From contig NC_133652.1 of the NCBI RefSeq assembly GCF_009905375.1, positions 121,417,797 through 121,481,796 of the forward strand: DNA of 64,000 bases, written 5' to 3'. The notes under the pieces were generated by a model. It did not search any database and was not told the DNA's origin. It saw only the letters and a list, made by a program, of their open reading frames with translations. This document shows positions 47,265 through 57,038 of the stretch, one piece after another. The position numbers were made by a program, and so were the translations under genes. The DNA comes from Apium graveolens. Taxonomy: Eukaryota > Streptophyta > Magnoliopsida > Apiales > Apiaceae. The stretch's first letter is position 1; each line of letters starts with the position of its first letter.

Positions 47265-50200
47265 ATGGCACCTAAGGATTTAATCATTGATGGAGCTAAG
47301 TTTGTTCCAAACAACTATGCTGCAATTCTTGATCATGCTGAAGCTCCATCTGAATTGCATTTTGTGCAAGATCTTCTTGCACACAGTGAGATTGGGTATG
47401 CATTAACACAGCCTGAAGTCTTTTCGAGTCAACAAGTTCTGACGTCTTGGCGGACTGGGCACTTTGATGATGGTGGTAAACCTGGCACTCCCAGTATTGT
47501 TTTTGAAGTGGGTGATTCATCTTATGTAGTCACTCCTGGTACAATACGCAAAGCTCTACATCTCCTAGAAAATTATACTTTTTCAACTCCAGAGGAATCA
47601 GCACTTCAGGAGTTAATGGCTGATTTGGGATATGATAAGAGTTTGGCAAAGCTTGGGCATTTAAAAAGGGCTAATATCAGAAGAGAATGGAGTTTCTTCT
47701 TTGACTGCATCACCAAAGCTTTTGGGAACAAATGTTCGAATTTTGATGCTATCCCAATTCTGAGTCAGCACATAGGGTATGCTATTATCCATCAAACTCA
47801 TTTTGATTTTGCAACTGGAATAATTGGTTTTATTGGGGATAGGATGATAGAGGATAGAAATGTTGTCTATTTTGCTAGATTCTGTCAACTTATATATACT
47901 TTTTGTACTGATGAACCTCAATTAGTCAGTTCCTCAACCCCACCTTTCAGAGTTGCAAAACGATACTTTAATGATCTGGTAAATGCTGATACTAAGAAAA
48001 AAGTGGTTAGACCATTACAGATTCCTCAGTCTGTAAAACAGATCCTAGTAAATGCTGATCCTGATACTTATAGATCTGTTTACTCTGATGTCCAACCAAC
48101 CACAAACACCCAAAAACCATCATCCTCAGCACCTACCACTCATACTACTCAACCTACCCTCAGGACTTATCTCAAATCCTATCTCTCTACTTCACAGACT
48201 GTTCAACCCTCATCCTCCAAGCCAAAGAGGACAAAAACTATTCCTCAAACACCTCAAAAGAGGAGGAGGACTGTACTGAGAGATGAATCTGATACTGAGG
48301 AACAGGTTCCTTCTTCAGAACCTGTTGTAGGTGAAGCTGAGAAAGTGACTTCTCAGAAGGATTCTGGATTTGGGGGATCTAGGCTTCTCAAACGGCTTAG
48401 AAGAATGACAGTTCCTGAAACTCCCAAGGAATCCAAATCAACAACGAGATACAAGAAATAGAGGGCAAAAAGGCCAGTTTCAGATGATGAAGAGGAAGCA
48501 GCTAAGGAAGGGGATCAGGAATCTCTGATTTCACAAGACAGGGAATTTGCTCCAGTCACTTCTTCTCCATCAACTCCATCTCAGGAAGCTGTTTCTGAAA
48601 AGGCTAACACACCTTCTGTGTCTTCTGTTGATCCAGGCACAAGTGCTGATATTGATGTTCAAACCTTGGTTGTGCCTGTAGTACTTCTCTTAGAAGCTCC
48701 AACAGCAAATAATCCTTCCATAACACCTGTTACTAATGCTGTTCAAACTCCAGAGTTATCAACAACACCTTCTATGCATCAAGATACTGATGATCAGAAT
48801 TTAGGTGAGCATCAGGATATGGTTGTTGATCAGAAATTAGAACAAGATCAGCAATTAGAGGATACTAAAGCCTCCATTGCTACTCACACTGTTGTCTTAT
48901 CAGAAGATACTGATTCTTTAAGTTCTGATGCTGTAAATGCTGGAGATACTGGTGATGCTGCTCCAACTGTAGATGCTGATAAAGCAGGTCCTTCAGGACA
49001 TACCCCTCAACAGACTCTTCCTAAGTCTGAACTGGTTAAGAAGTTTGTTACCGGGGAAGCACCAGTACCTTGGAGTGAAACTCCTGCAGGTCAGGAGTGG
49101 ACTAAGGAATGGAACTCAGTTTCATGTGTTTTAACTGACAAGCATCTTGCTGAGCACTTGACTAAAGCTGATGAAATGTTAAATTCTGATGATTTTAAAA
49201 CCCAGCTTAGAGTCACTGCATTGAGTACTAAACATTTACAAGGTCTTCATTCAACTACTCATGCAGAGCTACACAAGATTTAGGAGAACTTTATCAAACA
49301 GGAACAAGTTTGGAAAATTGATAAGAAAAAGTTCTTCCAACCTACCATTGACAGGATTGCTTATATTGAGAAGACTCACGATCATCAACAAGCTCAGATT
49401 GATGAAATTCTGAAAAATCAAGCTTCTCAGCAATCACAACTAACTGAAATCCAATCCTCAGTGGAATTGCTTCTCTCTCTTCTACTACCTGCTGATGCCA
49501 AAAAGGGGGAGAAAGTGATTAAGTCCAAATGCAAGACTGACAAGACACTGACAGGAAAGGATAATGAAAAAGATGATCAAGGAAGCTCTGGAATGGGTAG
49601 AGGTCATAGTCAAGGTAGAGGATTCACATCAAGACAAGCTAGTCACAGGACAAGTTCTGATACTGGGAAAAGAATAAGTTCTGCTGCTGGTAAAAGGATA
49701 AGTTCTGATGAACTTTTATATCTTGATGAGGAAATGTCAAGACAGTTATTTCTTCAGGAAAATCCAGGAATAGACTTGGAAAGTTTAAAGGAAGAAGAAG
49801 CCAGACTTAAATCAGAGAAAGTCACATCCAAATATGAAGCTTCTGGTAAAAAGTCACTTCCAAAACTCAAAGGCATTGTGATCAAAGAAAGAACACATAC
49901 TGAAGCAACATTGGCTAGATCACAACCACAGATAGATCCAAGATCCAAGGGTAAAGAAAAGGTTGGTGAACCTATCAAGGTTTATGTACCTCCTGACGAT
50001 GAAGAAATTACTGATGAAAAGGATGATCTTGCTCTGACTTCAAGAAAAGTTCTTAAAACAACCTCTGACATGGCTCAAGTTGTTCAGAGTCAAGAAATTG
50101 TAAGTTCTGATATTCAGAAGAAGCAAGTAACCTCTGACATAGCTCAAGTTAACTTGATATCAGAAGATAGATCAAAGACACTCCTACCAGGATTCACTAA

Positions 50201-50945
50201 AGCAAAACAGACTCAACCTTTGAAGACTACTGCAAGTGGTTTTGAAGCAAGAGTAGTTACTGGAAAGGAAGCAAGAGATAAAACTGGATTGGGAAGTGCT
50301 GATGAAAGAAGAGTACACAACACTACCAATGATCCAACTTCCTTGAGTGAACCAGGTATTGGAGCAACTCCTGAGAGATTGAATCAACTGGAATCTGTAC
50401 AGATGGTTTACCATACCTACTTGAAAGAATACATCATGTTGTATTTCATGACAGATGGTAGGGTTTATCATATAAGACAAAATGCCATTCCATTGAAGTA
50501 TTTTGAAGAATTGGAGCATGTACTTTTCTTACTTCAAGTGGATGACAGAATAACAGGGACTGCTGCAAACTACTTAAAAGAACAGATTCAGAGACAGAAA
50601 AGGCTTTATTCTGTTAAGTCTGACAACACATATGTTCCAAAGTACAGAGATCACAATGGTGATATTGTTGATATGAAGCCTAATACTGCACAGATCAGAA
50701 CATATCTTGGTATTAAGGGACTTGAATTCAATCTGGAGTCTGACAAAGCTTATGTCATAAGACTAGATCAGGAGTTGAGAAAAGCAAAGATCAATGATCT
50801 CAGAGCTGCAATCTTTCAAACTAGTGAAGATACTGCAGAGCTTAAAGATGTCAAAAGGAGAATGATTGATGAACTCAGATATGCTGAGAAATGTTTGTTG
50901 AAGAACTATCTCAGAACAACTCCTGACATCAGAAAGATCAGATGA
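47265..50945 (+). pseudogene. B2 post-pol ORF (env-like position), unknown large protein
   Basis: One frame of 1226 codons is interrupted only by TAG at 48459 and TAG at 49281. The N-terminal domain (about residues 1-250) includes REWSFFFDCITKAF, KCSNFD and NVVYFARF, the pattern seen in B1's ORF. A long Ser/Thr/Pro- and Asp-rich middle has basic patches (PKRTKTIPQTPQKRRRTV). The C-terminal region from about residue 1030 is ordered and ends in a Lys/Arg-rich helix (YLRTTPDIRKIR). There is no clear signal peptide or membrane helix, so an envelope role is not supported. The basic patches look like possible nuclear signals. Both stops could come from single changes. Confidence 0.85.
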
Positions 50946-51153
50946 TGAAGCCAAGTCGAAGATCTACAACTGCTTAAATTCTGATATTTGTACAGACTGA
51001 AGTTGTTATCAGAAGTTGAATATTGGTAAAGCTTTAAGGACTGTAAGTTGTAGTTATCTAGTCTAATTCTCATGCATTTGTACTTAATGTTTTTGACATC
51101 ATCAAATATCTGTTAAACTTGTATATTATGCTAATTTACAAGTTGGTGGAGAT
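50946..51153 (+). other. B2 3' untranslated region and polypurine tract
   Basis: This is a short spacer with AAATTCTGATA near 50978. The final AGTTGGTGGAGAT (51141-51153) abuts the LTR start and is a weak, interrupted polypurine tract. Confidence 0.65.
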
Positions 51154-51767
51154 TGTTAGATATATTTGATAATGTCATGGCTAATATAATTTATGTTTAG
51201 ATTTCAGATCTTATTTAACAGGACAAATCAGTACTTAACTGTTGATCAGTACTTATACTAGGAAGTCAGGACTTAAAGATATCAGTACTTATATTATCAG
51301 GAGATAATCATCAGAAGTTAGATATCAGAACTTAAGTGCTGAAGGATGATCAGAGTAGGACAGTAGCTGATTAAAGGAAAGAAGATCGAGATAAACATAA
51401 GAAGAGATATGCATGAAGAAGGAATTCCGTGAAGAATGGAATACTTGGAAGAAAAGATATCTGATTGATATATTTTAGGAAGCAGAATTATATTCCATAT
51501 CAATTAGCGATTATCTTGTAACTGTGTAGTATATAAACACAGACATAGGGTTTATACTATAAGTGTTATCATATATTCGAGAAGATTGTTCATTATAACC
51601 CTAGCAGCTCTCGTGATATTTGTTCATCACTAAGAGGTAACAGTTTCATACTGTAACAGAGTTTATTGTTTCAATAAAGTTTATTTTTCGTTACTTATTA
51701 TATTAAAGTTCGATTTGATTGTATTATACACTGTATTCACCCCCTCTACAGTGTGTGTGACCTAACA
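51154..51767 (+). repeat. B2 3' LTR
   Basis: This 614 bp LTR runs from TGTTAGATA to CCTAACA and is followed by TAGCC (51768-51772), the right target duplication. TATCAGAACTT recurs at 51323-51333. Confidence 0.96.
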
Positions 51768-51772
51768 TAGCC

Positions 51773-52134
51773 GAATAGATGAGGAAGAAATGGTACATAC
51801 ATGTGAGTAATTCTCACATTATTTTTCCCTTTACAACCCTTATGCTACTTTAACTCTTTAGTTTGAACTTTAAGTTCATAGGAACTAAGGTTTTCCACTT
51901 GAGTTTAAACTTACCTCTTACATGCAACACCAAATCATCCAATAAACATGCATATCTCTACACAAATATGTATGGAAGGATTTTATCAAATTTAAGAAGG
52001 TAAAATTACACTTGAAATCTTGATTTTTGGAAATGAAAATGGAGAGGAGTGTGTGTGTGTGTGCTTCAGCCGAGAGGGTGAAGGATGTAGGGAAAGGAGA
52101 GAGTGGTGGTCGTGAGTGGAGTGTGAATAATACT

Positions 52135-52170
<36 letters not shown>

Positions 52171-52729
52171 GGTTTATCACATGCACACAAGTTAGTGGAG
52201 AATGCAATTACCACTCTACCCTTGATCCTACAACTCTACTACTTTGCATGCAAGGCTAGATTAGGAAATTTGCAAGCTTTATATGAGATAGTGGGGTAGG
52301 AAATGACATAACTACCCTTGATTTGAATTGTGAGTGGAAATGCATCCAAGGGTAATTAAGTAATCTAATAATTTATAATCTAATTAAATACAAGAATATA
52401 TTTTATAAATAAAACCACCAATCTATAAATTACAAAAGTGACATCATAAAATTGCTTATAATTTTAGGAATTTAATAAAATAAAATTTGAAATTTATTAA
52501 TTAAATTAAATTTAAAAATGATGTTTCATACATAATAAAATGCATTTTATAACTTATATAAATAGCAAATAATGTATTTCTTGTTTTTAAAAAAAAGTAA
52601 TAATACCACACAATTATTTGGTATCAATCAAATCACAGAATCACACATATATATATATATATATTTCAAATTAAACCAATATAATTATATACATATCATT
52701 TAAAGGATAATAAAATACCGATTATGACA
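51773..52729 (-). repeat. Remainder of the gypsy solo LTR, right of B2
   Basis: There is no gene. It holds (GT)n near 52049-52062, a (TC)n run at about 52139-52167, AT-rich tracts and (AT)n near 52649-52664. It ends ATTATGACA, then CAGCC. Confidence 0.8.
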
Positions 52730-54788
52730 CAGCCAAACAGATTTGGGAGAAGATAGAAATTCTATGTGAAGGAACAGAGGAAGTTAGGTCAAACCAAATG
52801 AGGATTCTGGTTTCTCAGTATGAGGGGTTTATGGCTGAACCAAAAGAAGGAATTTCTGAAGTTTTTGAGAGGTTCAATAAATTGATAAATGACTTCCAGC
52901 TACATGGTAAATATTATAAAGCTGAGGAGGTTAATCTAAAGTTCCTTCTAGCTCTTCCTGACCATCTTGAACAGGAAAATATCAGCTATTAGAGAAGGAA
53001 GAGATCTAAGCAGAATGACTTTGGAAGTTCTATATGGAATCTTGAAAACATATAAACTTGAAATAATTCAAAGAAAGTCATTGAAAGCACACCATGGACA
53101 TGTTGTTGATGGTTCAAGTGCTTTGATTGTACATGACAGAGAAGAAAATGAAGATGAGCAAGATGATCAAGTTCCTGTTGTTCAATCTATGGAACAAAAG
53201 AACAAATGACCTCAAAAGCAAGTTATATTGGAGCTGGAGGAAGATGAATATTATACCTTGGATGAGCTAGATGAAAAGGACCAATCCATGACTTACTTGG
53301 CTAAGAAAATTTCCAACATAAGAGTAAAAAATCCAAGGATTTTCAAAGGCAATGGACAATCTTCCAATAGCAATAATTGGAAACCAAAAACTCAGTATAA
53401 TTCAGCTAGCAAAGGTGGCTATAAAACGGGATCTGTGGACAGGTCAAAGATAAGGTACTTCAATTGTGATGAGTTGGGTCACTTTGTTACTGAATGCAGA
53501 AAGCCCAAGAAGGTGAAGAAGGATAATCTTACTTGGAACTGGAAGCAAAGTATGAAGCTCTCTTAAAGAAACAGTCTGGAAAAGCCTATATTCAAGAAGG
53601 AAAGAGTTGGGATGAAACTGATAATGATGATGAGGATGAAGAAGTTGGAAACTATGCACTAATGGCCTTTGAGTATGGAGAAGCATCCACTTTAAAATCA
53701 AAGGTACCAACTCTAACCGCTATTGATTTAAATGCTAGTCAATATAAGGAGACTGTAGAAAAGATGAGTGTGGAGATGTTTTATATACACACACTAGCTT
53801 GGTAGCAGTTACTGAGGAAGTTAGTAGGCTAACAAAAGCTAATGAGAAACTTGAGAGTGAGAAGCAAAAGTTGGATCTGCTGCTTGTGGATCTTGAGTCA
53901 GTCAAGTAAGAAAATGAATATCTAAAAAACAAACTGAAGTGTGCTGCTGAAATTGAAGCTGTGTTGAAGGAGAAGCTGGAAAAGAATGAAGTAAAGTTGA
54001 ATTCTTTCAGGAATGCATCTGAGTTGGTTGGTCAGTATCATGAGAAGAAAAAGCCATGTACTAACATAGATATTGGTCTTGATTATGATGCTTTGAATAG
54101 CAACAAGAAACCTATAGGTGGTAAAGGAAAAGTAACTGAAATTGAAGATGTCCCAGCTATGCTGAGAAAGGTTGGTTCACCTATGTTCAAGGCATGTAAA
54201 GTAGACTTCAGTGAAGAAGAGTTGATCATAAAGCAAGAAATTGATGATAAAGACAATAAAAAGAAAAATTCAGAAACAACTCCATCTTCCAAAGTTGAAA
54301 CGAAGGCCATGGTCAACCAAGATTCCAAGACACCTGTCAAGGAAGTAAAAACTGAAGATGCAAGAAACAAAAAGAAGAATAGAAATGGGAAGATTGGGAT
54401 AAACAAAAGCAACAACTTTGTATTTGTTATAGATGCTCCAAGAAAACAATGTCAAAGATGTGGCTCCATGAATCATCTAACTCACCTTTTTAAAAAGGTT
54501 GTTAGCAAGCCAGTAGAAGGAGCATGCAAGTACAATGAAGCAAAAATAATTGATCCCTACTCATTCTGAGACAAGTTTGATTGCATTCCTTGCAACTTGA
54601 AAGTGATAAAAAGTTGTCATAGGCTGAGAGTAGACCTCAAAGAAGTAAATGTTGGGTGTGCATCAAAAAGGAAGAATGCACAACAGTCCATGAACACTAT
54701 TCTTTCTGAAACAACTCATTCTAGTTTTTCTCATTTTGTTAACAAGAAGAAAGTATCCAACACTGCTTGGGTTGTTAAATATACTTAA
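52730..54788 (+). pseudogene. B3 gag, main part, decayed
   Basis: The UBN2 domain resumes (KQIWEKIEIL, VRSNQMRILVSQYEG, LKFLLALPDHLEQ), with an extra base near 52970, a stop at 53207, a frame change near 53540, and further breaks near 53800 and 53909. Knuckle 1 reads YFNCDELGHFVTEC (first Cys is Tyr). Knuckle 2 reads CQRCGSMNHLTHLF (last Cys lost). A Glu/Lys-rich coiled-coil-like segment lies around 53830-54020. A stop at 54567 follows KIIDPYSF. The tail ends TAWVVKYT and TAA at 54786-54788. Confidence 0.88.
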
Positions 54789-54804
54789 TCTTCATTGTGT
54801 GCAG

Positions 54805-55052
54805 GGCTAAGGGAAGAAAGTTATATGGATCATAGATAGTGGATGCTCAAGATATATGACAGGTGATATGGTCCTGCTATCACAGTTTGAGGAGAAGGTT
54901 GGCCCATTAGTGACTTTTGGAGACAACAACAAAGGTTTCACAATAGGATATGGCAAATTGATTTCTTGAAATGTTGTCACTGAAGATGTAGCACTGGTAG
55001 CTGGTCTTGAAGTGAATCTTCTTAGTGTTAGTCAATTTGTAGACAAAGGATT
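54805..55052 (+). pseudogene. B3 protease fragment
   Basis: It begins after TGTGTGCAG|GG. Motifs are IIDSGCSRYMTG, VTFGDNNKG and VNLLSVSQF, the copia protease region leading into integrase. There are stops at 54808 and near 54967. It is cut at 55052 by B4. Confidence 0.85.
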
Positions 55053-56408
55053 TGTAAGGTCCCGTAAGAGGGCTATTTTAAGCTAGAAAGGGGGTTGAAT
55101 AGCATCAATCTTTATTTAAGGCATCAATCTTGTTGTCAAGGATTCTTTCTTGATCCTTAAATTGAGCTATGAGTTTATGATTTTCTTCTTTTAACCTTAG
55201 AGCTTCACTTTTAAGCTCATTCGTTTCTAATAGCTCCTTTTCTTTATCAAGATTGTCTTTATAAGATGTTTCTTTATCTTGAACATTTGATTCATTTAGA
55301 ATCTTTAATTTCAGTAGATCAATATAAAGTTTAAAAATATTATCATTCAATTATATATTTTCACATTCCATTTTTTCGTCTTTGAGAATTAATGATATAT
55401 TCTCCGTCTCAAGATTGAGTATATTTTCTTGAAGTTTATTTACCTCAATCTTGATGAGATGGTTTTGATCTTTTAGAGATGTAATCTCATTCTCATCTTT
55501 ATCCGAGTATATTCTTTATTTTGAGTGTGATAAATTTCCTCAATTTTCATCTTCTCAAACCATAGCAAGTGAAACCTTTGTTTAACATCTTTATATTTAT
55601 TTTTATATTTTACTACGAGTTCAAGTAAATCATGCTTATTCATATCTATGAGGGATAAGTTAGATTTATCTAATAAAGATTTAATTGAGATATAGTTAGA
55701 TGTTAGCTCCTGATTTGAAGAAGAGATGTCCGTTGAGGTAGTTTCATCTCTGAGAGCCATTAAGCATAGATTGACCACTTCTTCACTAGCTTACGAAGCT
55801 TCTTCATCTTCACTTAGATCCCAACCATTTTCGGCCACGAGACTCCGTCCCTTTGAGAGTTTAGGACATTCTCTTTTATATTGACCGGTTTGTTTACACT
55901 CGAAAAACACATCTTGTGTTTCTTCCGGAGATGGATCTTTAGGTTTTGGAGGAGTGTAAACAGGATGGTTTGCAGAGGCATTGGCATTACTATAGGTATT
56001 TATATTTTGATTGCCTTTGCCTTTATTATAGCTCGTTGACAGATAATTACTCTTATAGTTAGAAGAATAATTTTGAGAGTAATTGGCCTTCCATTAGAGT
56101 TAAAAACTCTATGTTGATTATTTGATTTTAGGAAGCCTTTTTCGTATCTTTGAGCTTTTCTTTGAAGCACACAAAGAAGTTGTATCGTGAGTAGAGCAAT
56201 TTCATTCTCACCGAGATTTTGGATTTCCTCGTTTAACTGCTCATCATTTTCATCTTCATCAACTAATATGGCCTTAGAGCCATATTTTTCTTTTTATCCT
56301 CCACTTTTGGAGCAACCTTTTCTGGAACATTATCTTCTTCGTAAGCACGAAGATTTTCGAATAGGTTATCAATCTTATACTCATTTAAGTTGTGCATCTC
56401 TTTTATTT
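55053..56408 (-). mobile_element. Ty1/copia fragment B4, minus strand
   Basis: On the minus strand, gag sequence enters at 56408 in mid-protein, where it is cut by B5. It runs to about 55105 and then meets what looks like an LTR end (TATTCAACCCCC near 55090, ending CTTACA at 55053). Pol is absent, so a large internal deletion is implied. Confidence 0.78.
55105..56404 (-). pseudogene. B4 gag fragment, minus strand
   Basis: Minus-strand sense in several frames: MHNLNEYKIDNLFENLRAYE near 56390-56330, then ENEIALLT near 56190, and a Ser/Asn/Tyr-rich region. A decayed knuckle FECKQTGQYKREC lies near 55900-55870, with the first Cys and the His replaced. Next come NGWDLSEDEEAS and NLCLMALRDET (about 55770). 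The end is a Lys/Glu/Asn-rich coiled-coil-like tail (55700-55105). This is a typical copia gag order. Stops and frame changes occur near 56270, 55790, 55475 and 55350. Confidence 0.82.
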
Positions 56409-56976
56409 TGTTAGATATATTTGTGATTTCATGTCTAATCTGATTTTTTTAGTTTCAGAACTTATTATCAGAATATCAGAACTTAACTGGAAATCAGAAC
56501 TTACTGAAGACAGGAAGTTATCAAAACCTAAGGCGTCAGAACTTATATCAAAACTTAAGTGCAGATACACTTCAGGGATGAAAAACGGTTGATTTACAAG
56601 AGAGGATCTGGATTAAACAAATAAAGATATGCATGCAGAGTTGGACAGCTATAGGACTACAGAAGATAATATCTGATTGATATATTTTAGGAAGAGATAT
56701 ATTTCATATCAATTAGAAGATATCTTGTAACTGTGTACTATATAAACACAGCTTAGGGTTTACACTATAAGTGTTATCATTCACGAGAATATTATTCATT
56801 GTAACCCTAGCAACTCTTAGTGATATAATACATCACTGAGAGGGTAGATTAAACCTACTGTAATAGAGTTTGATATATTAAATAAACTTATTTTCTGTTA
56901 CATACTTGTGTTCATAATCCAATTAATTGTAGATACTATATTCAACCCCCTTCTATAGTATCATTGAGGCCTAACA
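56409..56976 (+). repeat. B5 5' LTR
   Basis: This 568 bp LTR runs from TGTTAGATATATTTG to GGCCTAACA. It has TATATAAACAC near 56738 and a TTCAACCCCC block near 56941. Five or more TCAGAACTTA-type motifs lie in 56455-56565. It shares many blocks with the B2 LTR. Confidence 0.9.
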
Positions 56977-56978
56977 AG

Positions 56979-56990
56979 TGGTATCAGAGC
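56979..56990 (+). other. B5 primer-binding site (tRNA-iMet type)
   Basis: TGGTATCAGAGC lies two bases after the LTR end. Confidence 0.92.
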
Positions 56991-57038
56991 CAATTTGTTA
57001 AGCTTACAAACAGTTAAGATCCAAACAAATAATCAATC

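Larger units (their letters stand above)
38589..51767 (+). mobile_element. Complete Ty1/copia SIRE-like element B2 with extra cistrons
   Basis: LTRs 38589-39201 and 51154-51767 differ by about eight substitutions and one indel by eye (about 1.3%) and are flanked by TAGCC on both sides. Inside are a tRNA-Met primer site, gag with three zinc-knuckle positions, PR-INT-RT-RH, an intact 80-aa ORF with its own TATA-like box, a 1226-codon post-pol ORF with another TATA-like box, and a polypurine tract. Despite the near-identical LTRs, gag, pol and the large ORF all carry stops or frameshifts. Confidence 0.96.
34126..52729 (-). repeat. Ty3/gypsy-type solo LTR in B3 gag, itself twice interrupted
   Basis: The block begins TGTCACGAC and ends ATTATGACA, flanked by CAGCC at 34121-34125 and 52730-52734. 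Removing the copia solo LTR and B2 with their duplications leaves about 4.09 kb, close to the A1 (3.79 kb) and A2 (3.44 kb) LTR sizes. No primer site, gag or pol of its own is present, so it fits a solo LTR left by LTR-LTR recombination. Orientation is inferred as minus: on that strand it would read TGTCATAATCGG to GTCGTGACA, like the TGTAATA starts of A1 and A2. The family assignment is an inference. Confidence 0.82.
33418..55052 (+). mobile_element. Old Ty1/copia element B3, outermost host of the nest
   Basis: After A1 ends there is a 327-base LTR end, a degraded primer site and gag, interrupted at 34125. The same gag resumes at 52735 after an intervening block flanked by CAGCC, then continues into protease and is cut at 55052 by B4. 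The two gag pieces join in register: YDTA occurs at the break on both sides and KQIW follows on the right. The left part of the 5' LTR should lie outside the window, left of A1. The WKKKM-type start and gag/pol boundary resemble SIRE-like copia. Confidence 0.88.

Noticed and set aside
52136..52170. (TC)n run as a possible functional element
   Set aside because: Simple microsatellite in a decayed LTR; nothing links it to function.
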